Shown piece by piece: positions 9,012-18,077 of a DNA stretch of 64,000 nt. Source of the DNA: CALKZN01 sp050633785 (GTDB taxonomy: Bacteria; Pseudomonadota; Gammaproteobacteria; Arenicellales; Arenicellaceae); the NCBI GenBank assembly GCA_050633785.1, contig JBOEHE010000009.1, positions 20,617-84,616 of the forward strand. The letters are read 5' to 3'. Position numbers and translations under genes: made by a program. Positions within the stretch are counted from its first letter, which is position 1; each line of letters opens with the position of its first letter. Under the pieces are notes generated by a model. That model worked only from the letters and a program-made list of their open reading frames with translations, did no database searches and had not been told where the DNA came from.

Positions 9012-9902
9012 TTATTGGACATTGGGTTTGTACCAGAGTCTTTCGTCGTCCAGAGACGGTGTATTGACAGGTAGTATCGGGTTTTCAACCTTAAACAGAC
9101 GCCGGTTGCTCATGTCTGCGCGTTGGATGGTTTGCCCATGGTATTTGAGGAATATTTCATCAAACATGCCATTGTCAATCATGGTTTCCAAACCTTCTTC
9201 AACTCGCTTTGCCAGTTCAGCATCATTTTTGTTGACAAAGAAATAATAGGGCCATGGATAAAACAGCATCAGATCTTTCTCAACAGAAAGGTTGGGCATC
9301 TGATCGATTCTTTCGTCATATTCTACCCAGGCCTCATTCACCCCTCTGGGGAAGTAGTCAAAGCGGCCTTTGAGCAGCATTTTGAATAAGTTTTCATATT
9401 GACTGGCAGTTTCAATAGAGAATGACTGTGGTCGGTATACCTGCAGGTCACCCCAGTCATGACCCTGACCCAGAGTGAATGACTTAAGAGTGTAGAGGTT
9501 GCTGACTTGAGAAAAGTCAGATTGTTTGTTTTTATCAATCAAAAACAATCGATAGCCCAACAGGCCTTTTCGCAAAGGGATGCGAATAGGCAACAAGTCA
9601 TTTTCTCGTTCTGAAGAGGTACTTGCGTACACAATGTTCACTTCCTTGCCCGATTTTATCTGTTCCAGATAACGTCCTTCGCCCATTATATTAGCAGAAG
9701 GGTTTAGAGTGTATGAACCGTATTTGTCAGTCGTGATTTGCAAGGCCTTGTCAAGCAGATCAATTAAATCATTAAACCTGGAATCATTTGCTGATTGAGG
9801 GCTGGGATAGATAACATCAGTCACCTGAGCTTGGCTAATATTAAGGCAAAATGAGCCTGCAATGATGGTTGTTATCGCTATTTTTTTGCATAGATAGATC
9901 AT
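9012..9902 (-). CDS. Periplasmic solute-binding-like protein (SBP family 3 type), copy 1
   Basis: 296 aa with a clear signal peptide (residues 1 to about 25, ending in NISQAQ) and a strong GGAGG site. The body looks like an amino-acid-type periplasmic binding fold: IRIPLRKGLLGYRLFLIDKN, LGQGHDWGDLQVY, KGRFDYFPRGVNEA, and a C-terminal ETMIDNGMFDEIFLKYHG like that of SBP_bac_3 proteins. It shares all these blocks with the 296-aa protein at 18078-18968. No permease or ATPase is nearby; instead the upstream gene, 20 bp away on the same strand, encodes a HAMP membrane protein. A sensory role is therefore more likely than transport (inference). The ligand is unknown. Confidence 0.8.
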   Translation of the reverse strand: MIYLCKKIAITTIIAGSFCLNISQAQVTDVIYPSPQSANDSRFNDLIDLLDKALQITTDKYGSYTLNPSANIMGEGRYLEQIKSGKEVNIVYASTSSERENDLLPIRIPLRKGLLGYRLFLIDKNKQSDFSQVSNLYTLKSFTLGQGHDWGDLQVYRPQSFSIETASQYENLFKMLLKGRFDYFPRGVNEAWVEYDERIDQMPNLSVEKDLMLFYPWPYYFFVNKNDAELAKRVEEGLETMIDNGMFDEIFLKYHGQTIQRADMSNRRLFKVENPILPVNTPSLDDERLWYKPNVQ

Positions 9903-9922
9903 AATAAATCCTCCGGTAATGC

Positions 9923-10678
9923 TTAAATGGATTTAAGTTGATCGCGGGCGATTTGGTAGCTTTTATTGAGCATATTGAGAGAGCTGGCCAGTTTACCTAA
10001 CTCGTCTTCAGCTTCTATTTCAAGTTTGTCAAAGAAACGTCCATTACTCATTTCAAGCGCTGTATCGCTAAGCTTGTTGACGCGTCGAATAACCATGAAT
10101 TTCAGCACCAGAAAGGTTACGACAATTAATATCAAACCGATGGCAAGTATGGTGATTCCCTGTTCTACATATTTCTGCTGGATGCGTTCTTCATTGAATC
10201 TCTTTGTTGAGAACAGTGTGACTCGGCCAATAATACGCGATTTGTGTGATACCCGTTTAGTGGATGCGATCAGGTCCTCTCTTTCACGCAAGATATCTTC
10301 TTGACTGATATCAGTAAATGGCTGAGGCTTCCATTGGTCATCCCTGGCAAGGCCAGTGAACAATTGATCGGATTCATCCTTAACGACAATTGCATAGACA
10401 TCAGGGGTTAAAAATTCTGAATTTAGTGACTTGTCAACTAAGACGCTATCTAATTGCCACATGGGAAGTTCGATATGGTTGCTTAATTTCGTGGCAGTGT
10501 TCTGGTTAGTGACAATCAGTTGTATATCTAGTTCTTCCTTGATTTTATAAATTTGATAAATACCTAAAAACAATAGTATTACCGTGGTAAAAAATACCAA
10601 CAGTAAACTGACTTTACTTTGGATACTGCTTAATCCGCTGACCTTGTTATTGTCTTTTGTTCGTTTTTTTTTATTCAT
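9923..10678 (-). CDS. Two-TM membrane protein ending in a HAMP domain, no output domain
   Basis: About 251 aa from ATG 10678; a GTG four codons earlier is possible, but GGTGAG then serves as ribosome site for the ATG. A basic N-terminus is followed by TM1 (about residues 21-45), an extracytoplasmic domain of about 120 residues, and TM2 (about 172-194). A HAMP segment follows, with RRVNKLSDTALEMSNGRF and EDELGKLASSLNMLN, ending in a short helix. Histidine kinases, cyclases and chemoreceptors carry an effector after such a HAMP; here a stop comes instead, and no frameshifted remnant is visible in the 20 bp before the next gene. It is likely paired with the periplasmic protein downstream. Confidence 0.8.
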   Translation of the reverse strand: MNKKKRTKDNNKVSGLSSIQSKVSLLLVFFTTVILLFLGIYQIYKIKEELDIQLIVTNQNTATKLSNHIELPMWQLDSVLVDKSLNSEFLTPDVYAIVVKDESDQLFTGLARDDQWKPQPFTDISQEDILREREDLIASTKRVSHKSRIIGRVTLFSTKRFNEERIQQKYVEQGITILAIGLILIVVTFLVLKFMVIRRVNKLSDTALEMSNGRFFDKLEIEAEDELGKLASSLNMLNKSYQIARDQLKSI

Positions 10679-10906
10679 AATATGGCTCACCCGTACTTGT
10701 TATTTTTTTAGTGTTTAGCACCTATGGGATTAACTATATTATTTTAACTTGACTTATCAATTGTATTTGGACTCAAGATTTGTTTCTGATGTAAATCAAT
10801 CAAAAAAAAATACATTAAACGATCAAGCTAGAGCCGACATTGCGGTATGTCAGGGAGTAATTTAGTCTCATGGCTATTAAAGAAAGTTTTTAAACTGGGG
10901 TTGTTT

Positions 10907-11443
10907 ATGCAGGGTTATTCAAGCTATGAAAAGTTGATCAAAGAATTGATAAAACTTGTGACTAATCAAGATAGTGGGGCTTTGATTGGGGTAGTGGAGA
11001 TAGAGGCTACGCAAGAGAAAGCATATGTGTATATTTATGTGGAAATGGGTCGAATAGTGGCTGCTAAACACGGGCGTTTTTCAGGGACTAATGCTTTGCA
11101 TGAAATTAAGACAATAGAGGCCATCAAATTTGGCTTTCACCCCTATAAAATCCCCGAGAATTATGATGACTTACCGGATACTGTCAAAGTGATAAACTTC
11201 CTTAAAGAAGGTATGGATGTTGATGCTGAAAATGTTGATGCCATTACTCATAAGCATGACATTAATGAACAGACTCTGGATGATATTCAAAAAGCCTTTC
11301 TTGTGATTGTAGGGCCAATTGGGGATGTAATTTTTGATAGGGAATTGAAAAAGAGTAAGGCAAAGAATGAATTGATAGAAAATTTAGCGAAAACTCTAAA
11401 ATTCCCTGAGGATAAAGAAGCTTTCTTCAGTGCAATAGAGTAG
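10907..11443 (+). CDS. DUF4388-like / DUF8082-like protein of unknown function
   Basis: 178 aa from ATG 10907; an in-frame ATG at 10847 would add 20 residues, but neither start has a textbook ribosome site. The N-terminal half (SGALIGVVEIE... YVEMGRIVAAKHGRFSGTNAL) resembles the DUF4388/PatA-like fold found in two-component and gliding-type regulators. The C-terminal part (FLVIVGPIGDVIFDRELKK then ELIENLAKTL) resembles DUF8082. Both assignments are from memory of the patterns. It is cytoplasmic with no membrane segment. It lies divergent to the HAMP/binding-protein pair and shares their control region, so it may be part of the same signalling unit. Confidence 0.6.
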   Translation: MQGYSSYEKLIKELIKLVTNQDSGALIGVVEIEATQEKAYVYIYVEMGRIVAAKHGRFSGTNALHEIKTIEAIKFGFHPYKIPENYDDLPDTVKVINFLKEGMDVDAENVDAITHKHDINEQTLDDIQKAFLVIVGPIGDVIFDRELKKSKAKNELIENLAKTLKFPEDKEAFFSAIE

Positions 11444-11527
11444 TACGTAGATCAGGTTGAGGAGTTCTGATTGATCGTTTTATGGTTTTTGAGTGATGGC
11501 CGTTTCGTATTTCCCATTATTTTTGAA

Positions 11528-11562
11528 AAACCTGTAAATAGAGTGAGTGTATTTACAGGTTT
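11528..11562. terminator. Bidirectional terminator between the DUF4388 gene and a LacI-type regulator
   Basis: Stem AAACCTGTAAATA and TATTTACAGGTTT (13 bp, exact) with a 9-base loop. On the minus strand it is followed by TTTTTC, giving a U-tract for the regulator gene that ends at 11577. It may also stop plus-strand transcripts. Confidence 0.8.
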
Positions 11563-11576
11563 CTGAATATAAACCG

Positions 11577-12593
11577 CTACAGATTGTAGGGTGTGATTAT
11601 GTTAATACGACTTTGAGTAAATGGTTTGTCATATGTGATTTGGTTGTGAAACTTTAAAATATGGAGGAATGCGTGGCGGGCATCGCGTTCAATATTATGG
11701 TTCAGGATAGCGTGAATTTTTTTCTGCGATAGCAGCGCTTTATTGGTCTCATCCAAGTCATGGGCAATAAACAATCTCAGCGGCCTTTGATGTTTTTTAA
11801 ATGCCGCTAAAATAGCGGCGTTACCGCCACCAATGCTGTATACAGATTTGGCTTGACCGCCATGTTCAAGATATTTATTAATTTGATTGAATGTTTGTTC
11901 GTAGAGACCAAATCCGTCAGAAATGTCATTCAGACGCAAGTGTGAATAGAATTGCCGCATAGTTTGTCTGAACCCCATTTCTCTTTCGGCTTCATTGCGA
12001 AAGTTTAGGTTTGAGGTTGATATCAATATGGTTTCATTTTCATTTTTCAGCCATTGTCCCATCAGATATGCTGCAGATTGTCCTGCTACGTGATGATCCA
12101 TGCCAATAAAAATGATGCGTTTTGACTGACGCACATCGGTATTAAATGTAACGGTTGGAATCCCAGCCAGATATGCGTTATCTATTGATACCCTGATTCG
12201 GTAATCGTCAGGCAGTTTCACTATCAAACCGTGAGAACCGCTTTCTGTTATGTGTCGTATCTTTTCAGCCAGAGAATCAATGGAGGTATGCTCAAAAAAA
12301 TGGAACCTGGGGCTGATATTAAACGGTTGCATCGATGGCAAAATGTGCAAAATGCTTTCTTTGGCCAAGGCGCTGTAGCGGTTCGGTGTGTGTAGAATAA
12401 TGTCAACATAAAAACGCCGGCCTGAAAACTTTACTTTCTTTGCCTGTTCTTCGAGTTCATCGATGGCATTAAGCACACGGTGTCGAGTATAGGGTTTGAC
12501 ACCTGGTCGATTATTGATGACGCGGTCCACTGTCGCTGTGCTGACAGCTGCCTGAGCAGCAATTTGCTTAACGGAAAACTTTTTGTGACTCAT
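11577..12593 (-). CDS. LacI-type transcriptional regulator, copy 1
   Basis: 338 aa. The HTH at residues 5-30 reads FSVKQIAAQAAVSTATVDRV and is followed by INNRPGVKPYTRHRVLNAID. From about residue 60 there is a periplasmic-binding-type ligand domain, with IFIGMDHHVAGQSAAYLMGQ and YSIGGGNAAILAAF. The TVDRVIN wording is a LacI subgroup often seen with polyol and inositol genes. It is a close paralogue of the regulator at 29408-30451. It lies divergent to gap, with a 226-bp control region, and not far from the iol genes, so either is a candidate target. Confidence 0.88.
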   Translation of the reverse strand: MSHKKFSVKQIAAQAAVSTATVDRVINNRPGVKPYTRHRVLNAIDELEEQAKKVKFSGRRFYVDIILHTPNRYSALAKESILHILPSMQPFNISPRFHFFEHTSIDSLAEKIRHITESGSHGLIVKLPDDYRIRVSIDNAYLAGIPTVTFNTDVRQSKRIIFIGMDHHVAGQSAAYLMGQWLKNENETILISTSNLNFRNEAEREMGFRQTMRQFYSHLRLNDISDGFGLYEQTFNQINKYLEHGGQAKSVYSIGGGNAAILAAFKKHQRPLRLFIAHDLDETNKALLSQKKIHAILNHNIERDARHAFLHILKFHNQITYDKPFTQSRINIITPYNL

Positions 12594-12752
12594 GATTTTT
12601 GCTTTACATCAGAAATGATCAAATATACCTCATATATAGCAGTTTATCTTAATAATGCCTAATAACTGTAAAACAATTAAGTCTGATGTTTTTTTTCGGT
12701 TATGACCTCATATTGAAATCAAAAATGGTTTAACGTGGCTGTGAAGATAGTT

Positions 12753-12781
12753 TTGCCACAATAGGAGTGTGAGAATATAAG
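12753..12781 (+). promoter_or_regulatory. Candidate sigma-70 promoter of gap
   Basis: TTGCCA (12753-12758), a 17-bp spacer and TATAAG (12776-12781), 38 bp before the gap ATG. The 9-mer ACCTCATAT occurs twice in the same divergent region (12627 and 12705) and might mark regulator sites, but is short. Confidence 0.4.
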
Positions 12782-12819
12782 CCAATAAAAATTGATACTC
12801 AAATGATGGTGTTATAAGA

Positions 12820-13821
12820 ATGTATAAAGTGGCAATAAACGGTTTTGGACGAATCGGCAGAAACGTCATGCGGGCCTATTTTGAAGGTGCGTATGCAAAT
12901 GATATTCAAATTGTGGCAGTTAATGACTTGGGAGGCATTGATATTAATGCACATTTGCTCAGCTATGATACTGCTCATGGCCCATTTTCTAAATCCGTTG
13001 AAATAGATGGTGATCAATTCATTATTGATGGTGTTCCAATCAAAGTTTTCAAGCAAGCTGATCCTGCTAAACTGCCATGGGCTGAGCTAGGTGTTGATGT
13101 TGTTTTGGAATGCACGGGCTTTTTTACTGACAAGGAGAAAGCGGGTGCTCATATCACGGCTGGAGCAAAAAAGGTTCTGTTGTCAGCGCCGGGTAAGAAC
13201 ATGGACGCTACCATAGTTCATGGGGTAAATCATCATCAGCTTAATTCTGAACATACTATTATCTCGAATGCATCTTGCACAACCAATTGTCTGGCACCGA
13301 TTGTTCAGGCCTTACACAATTCTGTTGGTGTAGAAAAAGGTTTTGCAAACACAATGCATTCCTATACCAACGATCAACGTTTGACAGATGTCTATCACAG
13401 CGACCCTTTAAGGGCTCGAGCAGCAGCACAAAATATGATTCCAACGAAAACAGGTGCAGCTGCTGCAATTGGCCTGGTCATACCCGAATTGGTTGGAAAA
13501 TTAGATGGAATGGCTGTTCGAGTGCCGACTCTGAATGTGTCGTTGTTGGATTTAACTATTGTTGCATCACGTTCCAGCTCAGTTGAGCAGATCAACCAGA
13601 TATTGCAAGAGTACGCTACTGACTCAAGAGGAGTTCTAGCGATTAATCAGTTGCCATTGGTCTCATCGGATTTTAATCATAATCCGGCGTCCAGTATTGC
13701 CGATATCACGCAAACGAAAGTCAATGGTGAATTAATCAAGGTACTGGCCTGGTATGATAATGAATGGGGTTTTTCCAACCGTATGCTGGATAATGTATTA
13801 GCGATTCAAGCAACGGCTTAA
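12820..13821 (+). CDS. gap: Type I glyceraldehyde-3-phosphate dehydrogenase
   Basis: 333 aa, the usual length. NAD fold KVAINGFGRIGRNVMRAYF opens the protein. The active-site SNASCTTNCLAP carries the nucleophilic cysteine at residue 153, with HSYTNDQRLTD and WYDNEWGFSNRM later. The enzyme oxidises glyceraldehyde 3-phosphate to 1,3-bisphosphoglycerate. It lies 6 bp before pyk, so the two lower-glycolysis enzymes that take ED products forward are probably cotranscribed. The DVYHSDPLRARAAA stretch is unlike E. coli GapA and nearer to other bacterial Gap lineages. Confidence 0.96.
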   Translation: MYKVAINGFGRIGRNVMRAYFEGAYANDIQIVAVNDLGGIDINAHLLSYDTAHGPFSKSVEIDGDQFIIDGVPIKVFKQADPAKLPWAELGVDVVLECTGFFTDKEKAGAHITAGAKKVLLSAPGKNMDATIVHGVNHHQLNSEHTIISNASCTTNCLAPIVQALHNSVGVEKGFANTMHSYTNDQRLTDVYHSDPLRARAAAQNMIPTKTGAAAAIGLVIPELVGKLDGMAVRVPTLNVSLLDLTIVASRSSSVEQINQILQEYATDSRGVLAINQLPLVSSDFNHNPASSIADITQTKVNGELIKVLAWYDNEWGFSNRMLDNVLAIQATA

Positions 13822-13833
13822 GGGTGAATGACC

Positions 13834-15264
13834 ATGCAGCGTAGAACAAAAATCATCGCCACTTTGGGGCCGTCTTCTAATGATGCAGAAACTATAGAGG
13901 CTATGGTAATTGCTGGAGTTAATGTCTTCCGCTTGAACTTTTCTCATGGTCAGGCTGAACAACACAAAGCCATGGCTGCACTGGTTCGTGAAGCATCCAA
14001 TAAAGTGGGTAGACACACAGCAATCATGGGGGATTTGCAAGGACCCAAAATCAGGATAGGTGCTTTTAGTAGTGACTTTGTTGATCTGGTGGTTGACAGC
14101 AGTTTCATCATTGATAGTGTCTTTGATTTATCTTCTGGAGACGAAGAAAGGGTAGGGATCAACTTTGAACTGGGTAAGGACTGTGAGGTTGGGCAGACTC
14201 TTTTGCTGGATGATGGCCGCATTGAATTACTGGTGACCGAGATTGCTGTATCTCAGGTAATAACTCGTGTTGTTGTTGGTGGGCGCTTGCACTCAAGAAA
14301 GGGTCTTAACCTGCGTGGTGGTGGAATTTCTAATGATGCTCTGACCAGTGAGGACAAAGACAATATTAAATTAGCCAGTGAGCTGAATTTGGACTATCTT
14401 GCAGTTTCTTTTCCCGTTGCCGCGACTGATATGGATCGGGCTCGTAAGCTGTGTGCAAGTTCAAACTATTTTCCAGGTTTGATTGCAAAAATAGAGCGAG
14501 CAGAAGTTGTTGCCAGTGATGATACTTTGAATGCCATTATTCGTGCTTCAGAGGGGGTGATGGTAGCTCGAGGTGATCTTGGAGTTGAAATTGGTGATGC
14601 GGAGCTTATCGGTGTTCAGAAAAAAATCATAACCAGTGCTCTTCGTTTTAATAAAGTGGCGATCACGGCAACTCAAATGATGGAAACCATGATTGAAAAT
14701 ACCATACCAACAAGAGCCGAAGTATTTGACGTGGCTAATGCGGTATTAGATGGTACAGATGCTGTAATGCTTTCCGCAGAAACAGCCACAGGCCTGCATC
14801 CTGAGAAAGTCGTTCAAGCCATGAGCAGAATTATCCTTGGGGCTGAAAAACACAGTATCTCAAAACCTATTGTGCAAAATGATGTTGAATACAAGACAAT
14901 AGATCGTTCCATTGCCATGGCTGGTATGTTTTCAGCAAACCACCTGACCAACGTTAAAGCCATTGTCTGTTTTACTGAGTCTGGGGACACGCCTCTATGG
15001 ATGTCTAGAGTGTTATCAGGTATCCAAATCTTTGCCTTGTCCCGACATGAAAAAACTCTTAACCGAGTTGCTATATTCAAAGGTGTTAACTCTTTTCGTT
15101 GTGAGTTGGTAGGAAATACTGCTGCTGAAGTATTAGATAATGCGCTTGAACAACTTGTTGCCGAGAAAATACTTGAGGTAGGTGATATTACGATTGCTAC
15201 CTATGGCAATGAAATTGGTAAATGTGGTTATACCGATACATTGACAGTCAAGATTATCGAATAA
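13834..15264 (+). CDS. pyk: Pyruvate kinase
   Basis: 476 aa from ATG 13834; an ATG at 13828 touches the AGGG ribosome site, so the second ATG is better spaced. RRTKIIATLGPSS, FRLNFSHG, MGDLQGPKIRIG, PGLIAKIERAEVV (catalytic lysine near residue 219), VMVARGDLGVEIG and ITATQMMETMIENTIPTRAEV are all present. It converts phosphoenolpyruvate and ADP to pyruvate and ATP. It follows gap at once and precedes an MFS permease. The C-terminal allosteric domain is present. Confidence 0.96.
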   Translation: MQRRTKIIATLGPSSNDAETIEAMVIAGVNVFRLNFSHGQAEQHKAMAALVREASNKVGRHTAIMGDLQGPKIRIGAFSSDFVDLVVDSSFIIDSVFDLSSGDEERVGINFELGKDCEVGQTLLLDDGRIELLVTEIAVSQVITRVVVGGRLHSRKGLNLRGGGISNDALTSEDKDNIKLASELNLDYLAVSFPVAATDMDRARKLCASSNYFPGLIAKIERAEVVASDDTLNAIIRASEGVMVARGDLGVEIGDAELIGVQKKIITSALRFNKVAITATQMMETMIENTIPTRAEVFDVANAVLDGTDAVMLSAETATGLHPEKVVQAMSRIILGAEKHSISKPIVQNDVEYKTIDRSIAMAGMFSANHLTNVKAIVCFTESGDTPLWMSRVLSGIQIFALSRHEKTLNRVAIFKGVNSFRCELVGNTAAEVLDNALEQLVAEKILEVGDITIATYGNEIGKCGYTDTLTVKIIE

Positions 15265-15315
15265 ACATTATGTCGTGAAAAAGGCGATGTTTCCTGTAGA
15301 GTAATCGAGGTTAAA

Positions 15316-16467
15316 ATGAGTTGTTCCAACAGGAAAAGTCGGTGGGCAGTCAGTTTTGCTTTTTTTGTAAATGGTATCGTTTTTGGCGGTTGGGTTGCCC
15401 ATATCCCATCGGTTCAGAGAAAATTTTCGATGTCAGAGGCTGAACTCGGTGGTCTGTTCTTTGCTATGGGTTTTGGCGCTGTGCTGGTGATGTCATTGAC
15501 TGGTTGGCTCAATCATCGTTATGGCAGTTGGGTTTTAACTATTGTTGCAACTCTGGCATATGCTGCTTGTTTACCGGTCTTATTTGTTGTGTCTAGTATG
15601 CATGACTTGATTATAGCGATGTTTTTGTTCGGGGCGGCTAATGGCTCAATGGATGTCGCTATGAATGATCAGGCTATTATGGTTGAATCGCGTTATAAGC
15701 GACCCATTATGTCGTCCTTTCATGCATTATTCAGTGTTGGCGGGCTAGTGGGGGCAGGTGTGGCTGTGGTTCTTTTGAGTGTTGGCTTGGGACCATTGCA
15801 GCAGGCGTATGCAACATTGTTGCTGGTTTTTTTGCTGGCAATGTTCTTATTTCCGGGATTGATTAAAGAAGTAAGCAATAAAAGTCGAGTGCTTGATAGC
15901 CAGGCTAATGATGGCCGGACTTCGTTGTTCAATAAGTCATTGGCATTGTTGGCTTTCCTTGCTTTTATTATCTTTATGAGTGAAGGTGCTATAGCAGACT
16001 GGGGTGCGCTTTATATGCGTGATTATGTCGATGTTGATATTGCTAAAAGTGCTTTAGCTTATACTGTTTTTTCCCTGACTATGATGTTGGGACGTTTGAC
16101 AGGTGATGCTTTTGTGCAACGCTTTGGTTCTTTTGCCATAGTCAGGGCTGGAGCCGTCTTAATTATTATTGGTATGACACTAGTGTTGTTGGCGTATAAC
16201 TTTGTGTCGAGTTTATTGGGTTTCACTTTATTGGGCGCAGGTTTGGCTAACCTGGTACCTATTGTATTCAGTCGCGCCGGTAATTTGCCGGAGATTCCAC
16301 CGAGCTTGGGAATTGCTGCCGTATCTGTCTGTGGTTATAGTGGCTTTTTATTAGGGCCACCATTGTTGGGTCTGTTTGCGCATAGTGTTGGGTTGGCTGT
16401 TGCGTTGTCATTATTGCTTGTTTTTGGTTTTATACTGTTGTTTTGTTCCAGATACTTTGCCCGTTAG
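15316..16467 (+). CDS. MFS permease, YbjJ-like
   Basis: 383 aa with about 12 hydrophobic segments. The GGWVAHIPSVQRKF and FHALFSVGGLVGAG stretches resemble YbjJ and related sugar-type MFS proteins. MFS-type glycine-rich loops and an acidic EGAIADWGALYMRD stretch appear near the start of the second half. Transport direction and substrate cannot be deduced. It sits 51 bp after pyk with a GAGG site, probably in the gap-pyk transcript, ahead of a ROK regulator. Confidence 0.85.
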   Translation: MSCSNRKSRWAVSFAFFVNGIVFGGWVAHIPSVQRKFSMSEAELGGLFFAMGFGAVLVMSLTGWLNHRYGSWVLTIVATLAYAACLPVLFVVSSMHDLIIAMFLFGAANGSMDVAMNDQAIMVESRYKRPIMSSFHALFSVGGLVGAGVAVVLLSVGLGPLQQAYATLLLVFLLAMFLFPGLIKEVSNKSRVLDSQANDGRTSLFNKSLALLAFLAFIIFMSEGAIADWGALYMRDYVDVDIAKSALAYTVFSLTMMLGRLTGDAFVQRFGSFAIVRAGAVLIIIGMTLVLLAYNFVSSLLGFTLLGAGLANLVPIVFSRAGNLPEIPPSLGIAAVSVCGYSGFLLGPPLLGLFAHSVGLAVALSLLLVFGFILLFCSRYFAR

Positions 16468-16712
16468 CTGATTATTGGGGTGTTATCGGCAACAATTGTT
16501 TTTAAGATAAACAAAGCTCGGATTTATAGGGTTTATTCATTTTTTAGGGGATTTTGATAAATCAGCTGTTCCAGATAATTGGTTTTAAGCAGATTATCAA
16601 CTTGACGCAGCGTTGCATGATCGGGTTTACTGTTGCCAGGAGATATTGGTTGAGACTAATTTCCTGTAAGACTTTCGATGGCTGTTAAGCCTCAGCATTA
16701 TTACTCAAGTGT

Positions 16713-17885
16713 ATGAATAAAAAACTGAAAGAAACTGGTAACCCGGCAAAAATTCGCCGTTTAAATAGAGATGCTGTATTGAGCTATGTACGAGTTAATG
16801 AACGTACTTCCAGGGCTGAATTGATTAAAGCATTAAATCTGGCGCCAGCTACTGTTTCTGTCATAGTAGGCGAGTTAATAGCTGATGGTTTACTGGTTGA
16901 AAATGGTTTGCGTCCTGCAGATAAACGTAACCCGGGGCGACCCTCGAGAGAAATAAAGCTAAATTCATCAGCTGCTTACGTGATTGGTTTGGTATTGCGT
17001 ATTGAACATGGAGTCTTGTCTGTTGATACCGCCTGGAGTGACTATTCAGGTAGTGCCAGAAGCGGCCCTACAGTTGTAGTGGAGCCGGAGCATTCGGTTG
17101 AATCCATTGTTGACGGTATAATGGATGCTTTGAAAAGGGTACGTCAGGAATTCCCTCAAACAGGGAATATCATCAGCCTCTGTGTGGGAATTCCGGGAGT
17201 AGTGAGCGGTGATGATGTTCAATTTTCGCCGAACCTGCAATGCATAGAAGGGCGAGAACTGTATGAGCAACTGTCAGTAAAAGTGGATTGCCCAATAACC
17301 TACGAAAATGACGTGAATCTCGTTGTCGTTTCCGAATTGCAGGCGAATTCCCGTCTACGTAGTCTGAACTTCAGTTATCTTTTTATCTCGCAAGGGGTTG
17401 GAGCTGGTACCGCTTTGCATGGTGAGCTGTGGAAATCATCGGGTTGGTCTGGGGAAATAGGGCAGTTGGAAGTACCTTTCGAAGGAACAAACAGCCGGAA
17501 GTTAGAATGGGTTATTGGCATGGATGGTTTTATTGCTGATAAAGCTGAGGAATCAGGAATTAATCTGGATGAGTTTTTGGCTGACCCGAAAAAATATCCA
17601 GATGATTCGCCGATCAATCAGATGGTGGATACCTATGTGCACTATCTGGCTCTGGCTATTCAAGTGTTAAATGCATCATTTGATCTGGATGAAGTTATCA
17701 TTGGCGAAAGCAGTGAGTCTATAATCAGTTATTGCATGCCGCGTTTGTCAAAAATTTTACAAAAATCACCTCTGGAAATAACAATTTCTTTGCGGGGTAG
17801 TGCTCGTCTTTCTTGTGTTGAAGGAGCTGCTTTGTTGGCTTTGCAACGATCCCTGGAAAATCTGGAAGATCGCAAAACGGCATGA
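16713..17885 (+). CDS. ROK-family transcriptional regulator (NagC/XylR/Mlc type) lacking zinc cysteines
   Basis: 390 aa. A winged HTH (residues about 10-60: RLNRDAVLSYVRVNERTSRA, ATVSVIVGELIADGLL) precedes a ROK domain with ENDVNLVVVSE and QGVGAGTALHGELW. Where ROK proteins normally carry CxCGxxGCLE, this one reads GQLEVPFEGTNSRKLEWVIG with no cysteine, so the structural zinc site is missing. The ATP-binding loop also looks degenerate. It likely senses a sugar or sugar phosphate and controls the two matching operators at 18019-18057 and 19074-19110, upstream of the neighbouring binding protein and glk. Confidence 0.88.
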   Translation: MNKKLKETGNPAKIRRLNRDAVLSYVRVNERTSRAELIKALNLAPATVSVIVGELIADGLLVENGLRPADKRNPGRPSREIKLNSSAAYVIGLVLRIEHGVLSVDTAWSDYSGSARSGPTVVVEPEHSVESIVDGIMDALKRVRQEFPQTGNIISLCVGIPGVVSGDDVQFSPNLQCIEGRELYEQLSVKVDCPITYENDVNLVVVSELQANSRLRSLNFSYLFISQGVGAGTALHGELWKSSGWSGEIGQLEVPFEGTNSRKLEWVIGMDGFIADKAEESGINLDEFLADPKKYPDDSPINQMVDTYVHYLALAIQVLNASFDLDEVIIGESSESIISYCMPRLSKILQKSPLEITISLRGSARLSCVEGAALLALQRSLENLEDRKTA

Positions 17886-17991
17886 TTTTTAAGGAAATTA
17901 ATGGAATTTAGAGGCCTGTGAATGCTGTTTTCTTGACAGTGCCAGAAGACTAAACGAAAGTGTTTTAAGCTCAAACAACGACAGGCCTATT

Positions 17992-18020
17992 TTGTCGATA
18001 AGGTTTTTTTTGTGTATACT
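17992..18020 (+). promoter_or_regulatory. Candidate promoter of the 18078-18968 gene
   Basis: TTGTCG (17992-17997), 17 bp, TATACT (18015-18020). The -10 box overlaps the first bases of the palindromic operator that follows, so a bound repressor would block it. Confidence 0.6.
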
Positions 18021-18057
18021 AATATTTAATTTGTTTTCCAAACAAATTAAATATTAG
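18019..18057. promoter_or_regulatory. ROK-type operator 1 (perfect 18-bp palindrome)
   Basis: Arms CTAATATTTAATTTGTTT and AAACAAATTAAATATTAG match exactly around TCC. The core TTAATTTGTTT...AAACAAATTAA resembles known ROK (XylR/Mlc/NagC) operators. It recurs at 19074-19110 and lies 192 bp downstream of the ROK regulator gene's start-to-stop unit, directly ahead of the binding-protein gene. Confidence 0.75.
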
Positions 18058-18077
18058 ATAAAAAACAGGAAAAAACA

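Noticed and set aside
13275..13586. 103-codon plus-strand frame inside gap
   Set aside because: Overlaps gap in another frame; no ribosome site or homology.
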